Below are positions 39,489-45,625 of a stretch of 45,625 bases of DNA, piece after piece (within the stretch, counting starts at the first letter, position 1; each line of letters starts with the position of its first letter). The stretch is taken from NCBI GenBank assembly GCA_019414515.1, contig DXLX01000021.1, positions 1 through 45,625 on the forward strand, read 5' to 3'. A program made the position numbers and the translations under genes. Origin of the DNA: Collinsella sp. (lineage in GTDB: Bacteria; Actinomycetota; Coriobacteriia; Coriobacteriales; Coriobacteriaceae). A model generated the notes under the pieces. The model made no database searches, was not told the origin of the DNA, and was given only the letters and a program-made list of their open reading frames with translations.

Positions 39489-42473
39489 ATGGGCAACGCC
39501 ATGCATCAATACGCCCTCTTTGGGACCGCACAATTTAAATACGATCAGACGATCACACATATATCGGACCAACACCGACAAATCGTCATTTGCAACAACG
39601 GTTCAGACGTACGCTACGCAACGCTAGAAGAGTGGGAAGAAGCTGGCGCTTTGTTCGATGAACGAGCGCAAATCGAGGGCATCGTCACCAGCGCGAGCCC
39701 AGCACGCGATAAACTCGAGCTCTTTCGCAGTCTCTTTACCGGGCGCAAAGATGTTTACGCTCATGGATATCGCAGAAAGGACGGGGGCATTGGCTATACG
39801 CCTGCTTGTGCTAATGAGTGGGAGCCAGGAATTTGCCCCAAAGCAGCCCATCAAAGAGTTAAATGCGTAGAATGCAGCAATCGCGTCTTCCCGGAATTAA
39901 GCGATGCCGCAATCATTGCTCACTTTAAAGGCAACGATGACCGGTTCCGCGATGTCCTCGGGCAATATGTTCTCGATAGGAACTGCAACACGAAAGTTCT
40001 CGTCATCGATTTTGACAAAGCGGACTGGAAAGAGGCAACAAATGCCGTACGGCTTGTTGCAATACGACGGGGCATTAACGCCGCCGTTGAGCGCTCAAGG
40101 TCCGGCAACGGCGCCCACATCTGGTTTTTCTTCCTCGAGCCAATCAGCGCAAAGGCTGCCCGAGAGTTTGGAAGTTGCCTCATAACCGAAGCTGCGGCGC
40201 ATAATAAGACAATCACGTTCGAGGCCTTTGATCGAATGCTACCCGCTCAGGCCACTATTCCCGATGGAGGCTTCGGAAACCTCATCGCACTCCCCTTTCA
40301 AGGCAAGGCGCAACGTGAAGGAAACAGTGTATTTGTAGACGAACAATTCAAGCCCTTTCCCGACCAATGGCTCTATCTATCACAAGTCCAGCTGATTCCG
40401 CGCTCGACGGTGCAAGATCTGATTGAGGCCCCTGGAAACAACCCGCACGGACCAGCAACAACTACGGTGGCAAACAAGGGCAAACGGTATGCCCAAAGAC
40501 CACGAAAGCGACTACCACTCACATCGCGGGACTTTCCCTCATCGCTGCCCGTTATTCAAGCCGATATGCTGTACATCCCCGAGAAGTCTCTGAGTCCAGC
40601 AGCTCAAATGGAAATCCGCGGACTTGCGACATTTGCCAATCCGGCATTCTATCGCGCGCAGTCCATGCATCAATCAGTATTCGGCAAACCGCGACTCATA
40701 GACCTTAGCGAACTGAGAGATGGTCATGTTGCAATTCCCCGGGGCTGCAAAACTCAACTTGAGCAGCTAGTTCAAGAGACCGGCGTTACCGCCCACTATT
40801 CAGACGAGCGCAAATCGGGTAATCCGATTGTTATGGCATTTAAAGGAGTCCTTCGCCCTGAGCAGCAAATCGCCGCTGATCAGATGCTCATATACGAAGA
40901 CGGAATCATGTCCGCGCCGACAGGCTTCGGTAAAACAGTCATCGGAGCTTATCTTATTGCATCCATTGGTCTTCCAACGCTCGTCATCGTTCCCAAAACC
41001 GCACTCATAACCCAATGGAAATCCCAGCTCGAGCGATTTATCGACATTACGGACAACAGGGAGCCCGTCCGAACCCCAAAGGGACGAATCAGCAAAAGGC
41101 AGCCTCCGGTCATCGGACAAATAGGAGGAGGCAAAATGGCCGTAAGCGGCCTCGTCGACATCGCTTCATTCCAGTCGTTATCTGGCAAAGACCGCCAAAC
41201 CGGAGAGCCGATAGTTAAGGGCCTTGTTCGTAATTACGGCCTCATTATCTGCGACGAATGCCACCATGCCGCCGCACCACAGCTCGAGCTTATTCTCAAG
41301 TCCGCCCCGGCCAAATACGTATACGGCCTTTCTGCGACGCCCGAACGATCCGACGGCCTTACGCGAGCGCTCTCCATGCTCTGCGGCCCGCTCCGTTATG
41401 TTATCGATCCAAAAGCGCAAGCGATTCAGCAGGGCATCCAGCGCATCGTACGGCCTCGTTTTACTGGAATTCGACTACCCGCCTACGAGCCAGGTGCAAA
41501 CTTCAATCAGATTCTCGACCTGCTGTGCACGCATGCAGCTAGAAACGAATTGATTGTCAACGACGCTATTGAAGCTGCGTCAAACGGCCGGCATCCGCTC
41601 GTGCTGACTAAAAGGAAAAAGCATGCCGAGGAGCTGTTCGGGATGCTCAAAAACCAAGGACACGAACCCGTTCTCCTGACCGGGGAAATCGACGCCAAAG
41701 AAAGAAAAACGATACTGAGCAGTCTTCCCCGCTTCGAGCATGAACATCGAATCATCGTCGCCACCGAAAGCCTTTTGGGCGAGGGCTTCGATCTGTCCTA
41801 CCTTGACACTCTACTCATTGCCACGCCGATATCGTGGGACGGCAGCATCACGCAGCAGGCAGGCAGGCTCCATAGAAGCCACGAGGGCAAGCGACGGGTT
41901 GAGATATTCGACTACGTTGATTTATCTATACCCATGCTCGCCCGCATGTACCAGAAGAGACTCAAGACCTACGCCAAGCTCGGGTACGAAGTCTACGTGA
42001 CCGGAGGCAGCGAGCAGTCCGATCAAAACATTCTCATAGAACCGGCTAATGCCGTAGAGACTCTGGTTGAAGACATCGTTGGCGCCGCTAAGAGCATCTT
42101 CATTGCCGCGCCCTACGCATCCGCCGCCTGCCTCGCAAAGCTCGGCGATGCAATCAAAGGTGCCACTGCCCGAGGGATTGCTCTTGAGTTTTTCATTGCC
42201 TCGACTCCGCGCGAAGATGCAAGCGAGACTTTGGCAAAAATGAACGTCGAGCATGCCATTAGAGCAGAAGGACGTTTGTGTGCAGCGATAATTGACGAAG
42301 AAACTATCTGGTACGGAACGATCCCGCTACTAGCTTTCCCCAAGAAAGAAGACTGCAGCATCAGGTTCAAAAACAGCGAGATCGCAGCGGAGCTCTTAGA
42401 CGAAATCAACCACAAGGGAAAGCCAGATGCCACGTCAACAGGCAGGACATCCCCACCACTTGCGGTGGAATAG
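39489..42473 (+). CDS. TOTE-type primase-helicase conflict protein
   Basis: A 994-aa multidomain protein. A Cys cluster (C107, C116, C126, C129) may bind zinc. An archaeo-eukaryotic-primase-like domain (about residues 80-310) shows catalytic D174-F-D176 in VLVIDFDKADW, SGNGAH with H210, D248 in EAFDRM and the family block GGFGNLIALPFQG (260-272), as in the domain Pfam names TOTE conflict system primase. An SF2 helicase follows: SAPTGFGKT (475-483), DECH (589-592), SAT (615-617), motif VI QQAGRLHR (789-796). The tail (about 860-975, ending FIASTPRED, AIIDEETIWYG) is PLD-like but lacks an intact HKD. The last codons and stop lie inside a repeat. The role is inferred as conflict/defence, on DNA or RNA unknown. 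Confidence 0.85.
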   Translation: MGNAMHQYALFGTAQFKYDQTITHISDQHRQIVICNNGSDVRYATLEEWEEAGALFDERAQIEGIVTSASPARDKLELFRSLFTGRKDVYAHGYRRKDGGIGYTPACANEWEPGICPKAAHQRVKCVECSNRVFPELSDAAIIAHFKGNDDRFRDVLGQYVLDRNCNTKVLVIDFDKADWKEATNAVRLVAIRRGINAAVERSRSGNGAHIWFFFLEPISAKAAREFGSCLITEAAAHNKTITFEAFDRMLPAQATIPDGGFGNLIALPFQGKAQREGNSVFVDEQFKPFPDQWLYLSQVQLIPRSTVQDLIEAPGNNPHGPATTTVANKGKRYAQRPRKRLPLTSRDFPSSLPVIQADMLYIPEKSLSPAAQMEIRGLATFANPAFYRAQSMHQSVFGKPRLIDLSELRDGHVAIPRGCKTQLEQLVQETGVTAHYSDERKSGNPIVMAFKGVLRPEQQIAADQMLIYEDGIMSAPTGFGKTVIGAYLIASIGLPTLVIVPKTALITQWKSQLERFIDITDNREPVRTPKGRISKRQPPVIGQIGGGKMAVSGLVDIASFQSLSGKDRQTGEPIVKGLVRNYGLIICDECHHAAAPQLELILKSAPAKYVYGLSATPERSDGLTRALSMLCGPLRYVIDPKAQAIQQGIQRIVRPRFTGIRLPAYEPGANFNQILDLLCTHAARNELIVNDAIEAASNGRHPLVLTKRKKHAEELFGMLKNQGHEPVLLTGEIDAKERKTILSSLPRFEHEHRIIVATESLLGEGFDLSYLDTLLIATPISWDGSITQQAGRLHRSHEGKRRVEIFDYVDLSIPMLARMYQKRLKTYAKLGYEVYVTGGSEQSDQNILIEPANAVETLVEDIVGAAKSIFIAAPYASAACLAKLGDAIKGATARGIALEFFIASTPREDASETLAKMNVEHAIRAEGRLCAAIIDEETIWYGTIPLLAFPKKEDCSIRFKNSEIAAELLDEINHKGKPDATSTGRTSPPLAVE

Positions 42474-42522
42474 GGACTGTTTTTGGCTTATCAGCCGCAA
42501 ATCAATCCCTATTCCACCGCAA
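42460..42522. repeat. 63-bp hairpin repeat, right of the primase-helicase island
   Basis: Differs from 38898-38960 at one position, and here the 17-bp outer stem is perfect. It supplies the last codons and the TAG stop (42471-42473) of the primase-helicase gene and lies 15 nt from the end of the convergent toxin gene. Confidence 0.9.
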
Positions 42523-42537
42523 ATTATGAGCGGGCAA

Positions 42538-42846
42538 TCAGCCCTGCGGGCCCTGGAACAGTTCCTCATGCGAGCCCATTCTGACCAGCCGGATCACAGG
42601 ATTAGTCTTATGCGGCAAGTACAGAACGACCACATCGACCAAGCCATCGGATAGATGGAAATCGATGTGGCCGTTGTAATTGCCGCCCGGGTTTGAAAGC
42701 TCATGGGCGCCATATTCCGCGGGAAGCGAGCCGCGAGCTGCAAGTTCTGCGACTGCTGCCTTAAACTCGGTTTTTAGCTGCGGATGGATGCGCATCGTCC
42801 GTTTGTAATCCGCCTTAAACTGAGTCTCGACTTTAATCTCAAACAT
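42538..42846 (-). CDS. YafQ/RelE-type mRNA interferase toxin
   Basis: A 102-aa toxin of the type II YafQ branch of the RelE/ParE superfamily, expected to cut mRNA on the ribosome. The N-terminus FEIKVETQFKADYKRTMRIHP and the C-terminal VIRLVRMGSHEELF are typical. The His in GSHEELF matches the catalytic YafQ His, and ELSNPGGNYNGHIDFHL is the central sheet. It starts 2 nt after the antitoxin stop, so the two are translationally coupled. It lies beside the right-hand repeat of the primase-helicase island. Confidence 0.92.
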   Translation of the reverse strand: MFEIKVETQFKADYKRTMRIHPQLKTEFKAAVAELAARGSLPAEYGAHELSNPGGNYNGHIDFHLSDGLVDVVVLYLPHKTNPVIRLVRMGSHEELFQGPQG

Positions 42847-42848
42847 CG

Positions 42849-43148
42849 CTAGCCCTCATCGAGGAACGATATAAGCTCATCAGCGTTATTGAATGACGGG
42901 CTATCGTCCGGCAAAATCCCCAACTCATGAGCCTCGGCAATCACCATGGCGCGCCTCGTCGCCTCGTTGGGAACTTCGGGCCGACCCACGATCTCAAAAG
43001 GAATCTTTCGCTGATTTACCAGCTGCCGAACAGCAAGGTTGAGATACGAATTGAGACTCAGGCCAACTGTATCCAAGAACTCAGTCGCCTGTTCCTTGAG
43101 CCCCTCTTCGATGCGAACCGTCGTAGGCTTAACCGTTGCAGTAGACAT
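42849..43148 (-). CDS. DinJ/RelB-type antitoxin
   Basis: A 99-aa ribbon-helix-helix antitoxin. TVKPTTVRIEEGLKEQATEFLDTVGLSLNSYLNLAVRQLVNQRKIPFEI (about residues 4-52) is the RelB/DinJ DNA-binding and dimer domain. The C-terminal half, ending ADELISFLDEG, would wrap the toxin. The ATG at 43148 follows GGAGG, and 24 open codons before it are rejected. It is expected to repress its own operon at the palindrome upstream. Confidence 0.92.
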   Translation of the reverse strand: MSTATVKPTTVRIEEGLKEQATEFLDTVGLSLNSYLNLAVRQLVNQRKIPFEIVGRPEVPNEATRRAMVIAEAHELGILPDDSPSFNNADELISFLDEG

Positions 43149-43171
43149 ACGCGACCTCCTCGCTCTCGTCT

Positions 43172-43233
43172 TTTGCATCAGTATACCCAGTTTAGAAGGC
43201 AGACTGATGTTAAATAGCATCAGTCTGCCTTCT
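43172..43233 (-). promoter_or_regulatory. Promoter-operator region of the toxin-antitoxin pair
   Basis: A perfect 16-bp inverted repeat (43194-43209 with 43218-43233, 8-nt loop) lies just upstream of a minus-strand TGGGTATACT extended -10 (about 43180-43189) and 46 bp before the antitoxin ATG. It fits an operator over the -35 region. It could equally end the upstream LOG gene's transcript. Confidence 0.6.
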
Positions 43234-43261
43234 CATCACTACAACGACAGATGCGCTCGCC

Positions 43262-44020
43262 CTACATCAGCCCGCTCAGGGCGATATCGACGGCCTCGTT
43301 GAGGTCGTCGGTAATGTGCACCAACTCCGGATCGAGCGGACTGATCATACCGGCGTCCATCACCGGGCCGTTGAGCCAGTCGAACAGGCCCTGCCAGTAC
43401 TCGGTGCCCACCAGCACGAGCGGCATGCGCTTGACCTTGTGCGTCTGCACCAGCGTGAGCACCTCGAACATCTCGTCGAGCGTGCCAAAGCCGCCGGGAA
43501 ACACGATGGCGCCCGAGCTGTATTTGACGAACATGGTCTTGCGCACAAAGAAGTAACGGAAGTCCATGCCAAGGTTCACGTATTTGTTGAGCCCATGTTC
43601 GTGCGGAAGCTCGATACCCAAGCCGACCGACTTGCCGTTCACGCTCGCCGCTCCCCTGTTGGCCGCCTCCATGACGCCGGGGCCACCGCCGGTGATAACC
43701 GCCACGCCGCGCTGGGCGATTTTGCGACCGACCGTGCGAGCCGCCTTGTAGAGCGGATCTGTCTTGGGCGTGCGGGCACTGCCGAAGATGGTCACCGCAG
43801 GACCAAGCTCGGCAAGCGCGCCAAAGCCATCGACGAACTCTGCCTGAATGCGCAGCACGCGCCAGGGGTCGGTGTGCAACCAGTCGGTCGAGTCCTCGGG
43901 TGCCAGCAGGTTGGCGTAGGTGTTGTCCTTGGGAATCATGGGGCCGCGCATGACCACGGGACCGCGCCGGTACGTCTCGTCGTAAGCCGGCTCGCCCTCG
44001 ACGTTCTCATTCTTAATCAT
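43262..44020 (-). CDS. LOG family protein (TIGR00730-like Rossmann fold)
   Basis: A 252-aa lysine-decarboxylase-like protein. The signature PGGFGTLDE (about residues 174-182) with upstream ITGGGPGVMEAANRGA (about 108-123) and TIFGSARTP defines the LOG family, which cleaves nucleoside monophosphates to a base and ribose phosphate (cytokinin-activating type in plants). The bacterial role is probably nucleotide salvage. The start at 44020 has AGGAG nearby, and 23 open codons are excluded. It lies downstream of tgt, with a hairpin between them. Confidence 0.92.
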   Translation of the reverse strand: MIKNENVEGEPAYDETYRRGPVVMRGPMIPKDNTYANLLAPEDSTDWLHTDPWRVLRIQAEFVDGFGALAELGPAVTIFGSARTPKTDPLYKAARTVGRKIAQRGVAVITGGGPGVMEAANRGAASVNGKSVGLGIELPHEHGLNKYVNLGMDFRYFFVRKTMFVKYSSGAIVFPGGFGTLDEMFEVLTLVQTHKVKRMPLVLVGTEYWQGLFDWLNGPVMDAGMISPLDPELVHITDDLNEAVDIALSGLM

Positions 44021-44044
44021 GGGCACTCCTATCGAAAATAGAAA

Positions 44045-44081
44045 CGGGCGGGGTCGACGCCATGCGTCAAACACCCGCCCG
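44045..44081 (-). terminator. Hairpin between tgt and the LOG gene
   Basis: On the minus strand CGGGCGGG and CCCGCCCG arms enclose an inner GACGC-ATG-GCGTC, followed by a T-rich stretch (TTTCTATTTTC). It probably ends the tgt transcript. Confidence 0.75.
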
Positions 44082-44153
44082 AACATCAACTATTCGATAT
44101 GGTACCCACGATGCATCACGTGCTTGCAAAGCATCGGTCAGCGGTCGCGGCTC

Positions 44154-45293
44154 TTAGTAATCCACCGCCGCAGGACTGTTCATCCAGTCGCTCACAAACG
44201 CGCCGTAGCGGCCCTCGATAATGGCCTGACGGGCACGCTGCATAAGGTTGAGCAGGTAGTAAATGTTGTGCATCGACAGCAGAATACCGCCGAGCATCTC
44301 CTTCTGCGTGACCATGTGACGGATGAGCGCACGGCTGTAGCCGCCCGTGCACACCGGGCAGGTGCAGGTGGGGTCGATAGGGCCGTCGTCGTGCGCAAAG
44401 CGCGCGTTGCGGAAGTTAAGGCGACCTTCACTGGAGAACGCCGTACCCATGCGGCCGGTGCGCGTCGGCAGCACGCAGTCGAACATGTCGATGCCCACGC
44501 CAACGCCGCGCACGAGCGTGGTAGGGTTGCCGACGCCCATGAGGTAGCGCGGCTTGTGCTTAGGCATGTACTCGGAAACCAGCGGCGCCAGCGTCTCGAA
44601 CATGGTCTCGTGGTCTTCGCCCACCGAATAGCCGCCGATGCCGTAACCCGGGAAGTCGCCGCACTCCTCCAGATGGCGCAGCGAGCGCAGGCGCAGGTCC
44701 AGGTGCATGCCGCCTTGGACGATGCCAAAGAGCGCCTGGTCATCGCGGGTATGCGCCTTATAGCAGCGCTCGGCCCACATACTCGACAGCTCAACGGCGC
44801 GCTCGACGTAGGCGCGCGTGGCGGGATAGCCCGGGCACTGGTCGAGCTGCATGCAGATATCGGAGCCGAGCTTCATGGCGATTTCCATGTTGTCCTCGGG
44901 CGTCCAGAACACGTGGCGGCCGTCGTAATCGTTGACGATAAAGCGCACGCCCTCGTCGGTGAGCTTGACGGCGTCGTTGTGGCTGAACACCTGGAAGCCG
45001 CCCGAGTCGGTAAGAATGGGGCCGTGCCAGTTCATAAACTTGTGCAGGCCGCCCAGCTCGGCAATGGTGTCCTCGCCGGGACGCATGGACAGGTGATAGG
45101 TGTTGGCAAGCACGATCTGGGCACCGAGCTGTTTGACGGTCTCGGTAGGAATACCCTTGACGTTTGCCTTGGTGCCCACGGGCATAAAGATCGGCGTCTC
45201 GATATCGCCGTGCGGGGTGTGCAGTACGCCGGCACGCGCGTGCGTCGTCGGGTCCTCGGCGATCAGGTCGAATTTAAAAAGGCTCTGGTCCAT
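44154..45293 (-). CDS. tgt: tRNA-guanine transglycosylase
   Basis: Swaps guanine 34 for preQ1 (or queuine in some gut anaerobes) in GUN-anticodon tRNAs. The 379-aa protein has the substrate-loop ILTDSGGFQVFS (about residues 93-104, general acid Asp), VQGGMHLDLR, GYSVGE and the nucleophile Asp in GIDMFDCVLPTR (about 268-279). The zinc site is CTCPVC (about 308-313) with a late His. The start at 45293 has AAGGAG 10 nt away. No queA or queuosine precursor genes are adjacent, so the base source is not visible here. Confidence 0.97.
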   Translation of the reverse strand: MDQSLFKFDLIAEDPTTHARAGVLHTPHGDIETPIFMPVGTKANVKGIPTETVKQLGAQIVLANTYHLSMRPGEDTIAELGGLHKFMNWHGPILTDSGGFQVFSHNDAVKLTDEGVRFIVNDYDGRHVFWTPEDNMEIAMKLGSDICMQLDQCPGYPATRAYVERAVELSSMWAERCYKAHTRDDQALFGIVQGGMHLDLRLRSLRHLEECGDFPGYGIGGYSVGEDHETMFETLAPLVSEYMPKHKPRYLMGVGNPTTLVRGVGVGIDMFDCVLPTRTGRMGTAFSSEGRLNFRNARFAHDDGPIDPTCTCPVCTGGYSRALIRHMVTQKEMLGGILLSMHNIYYLLNLMQRARQAIIEGRYGAFVSDWMNSPAAVDY

Positions 45294-45520
45294 AAACTGG
45301 AACTCCTTGGTTGCGGTTCATACGCAAACCATTATACGGGCAACCCGCAAGGAGCACCGACTCGACAGAAACTGGCGCAAAGGAAACCTGCCCACTTACA
45401 CCAATGCATCAGGATAAAAATGATCCGTTTTCCTCCGTCCCCAACGGATCATTTCCGACTGCCACAGCAACGCCGATGCCTTGTCAACGACAGACACTAT
45501 GACCCAATCCGAGGGCACTA

Positions 45521-45560
45521 AAAAGATAGGAGCCCCCGCTCGTGGCCGCGGGTCGGGGCT
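45521..45560 (-). terminator. Terminator of an unseen minus-strand gene off the right edge
   Basis: On the minus strand AGCCCC-GACCCGC pairs with GCGGG-GGGCT around an 8-nt loop, and CTTTTT follows at about 45520-45525. The stretch 45561-45625 also has a GGAGGCTCC segment that can pair with GGAGCC at 45530, so it may be part of a larger structured RNA. The rest of 45294-45520 holds no gene that I can see. Confidence 0.5.
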
Positions 45561-45625
45561 GCGACAATGATGTTGAAGTGCCATAGGCGCAGCCGCGCCG
45601 CAACGAGGTTGGGAGGCTCCCATGC

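Noticed and set aside
45396..45623. 75-codon minus-strand open frame at the right edge
   Set aside because: It runs across a T-tailed hairpin and has no coding features. More probably terminator or structured DNA.
45529..45625. Small SRP (4.5S) RNA
   Set aside because: The length and closing helix are suggestive, but the conserved GGAAG-type apical loop is absent on both strands.

Overview
The window reads as ordinary high-GC chromosome from a Coriobacteriia gut anaerobe, most likely Collinsella. Three things suggest this. The first is strong G/C third-position bias in almost every gene. The second is the gene set: ATP-dependent PEP carboxykinase next to lactate permease, DegV proteins, two M20 peptidases and a pst operon. 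The third is several dispersed intergenic hairpin families that I associate with Collinsella genomes. The genus call is inference from memory, not a search. I saw no rRNA, tRNA, CRISPR array, transposase, integrase or phage gene.

Layout. 1-9.6 kb: trpS, a minimal alkylguanine transferase, degV with a marR-type regulator, a B3/B4-domain protein, pckA, lactate permease and a Wzx-like flippase. 9.9-17.3 kb: metallophosphoesterase, a CPA-type K+/H+ antiporter, serC-serA, an M20 peptidase and a short DUF1015-like gene. 17.5-23.2 kb: two tandem histidine phosphatases, a nitroreductase, an HdeD-like protein plus YaiI/YqxD, a His-rich 10-TM metal exporter and a DnaQ-fold exonuclease. 23.3-25.1 kb: an A+T-richer island holding one nuclease-like gene between two 28-bp direct repeats. 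25.2-28.7 kb: a zinc/cadmium efflux unit (SmtB/ArsR repressor, a free-standing HMA protein, a P1B ATPase without its own HMA domain) with three matching operator palindromes, then a DtxR/MntR-type regulator. 28.9-38.9 kb: Cof-type HAD, ABC-F ATPase, pstSCAB, a PepV-like dipeptidase, a second HAD and a second degV. 38.9-42.5 kb: a second A+T-richer island with a 230-bp MITE-like element and a 994-aa primase-helicase of the TOTE-conflict type, bracketed by two near-identical 63-bp hairpin repeats. 42.5-45.3 kb: a YafQ/DinJ-type toxin-antitoxin pair, a LOG-family protein and tgt.

How the genes work together. lctP and pckA fit lactate uptake feeding gluconeogenesis. serC and serA give the first two steps of serine synthesis, and no classical serB is present. 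The ArsR/HMA/ATPase unit, the His-rich exporter and the DtxR-type regulator handle transition metals. pstSCAB takes up phosphate but has no phoU beside it.

The most unusual material is the primase-helicase island and the nuclease island, two probable defence or conflict cassettes set among housekeeping genes and each framed by short direct repeats. Also notable are the hairpin repeats, which mostly sit 11-31 nt past minus-strand stop codons and so probably serve as terminators.
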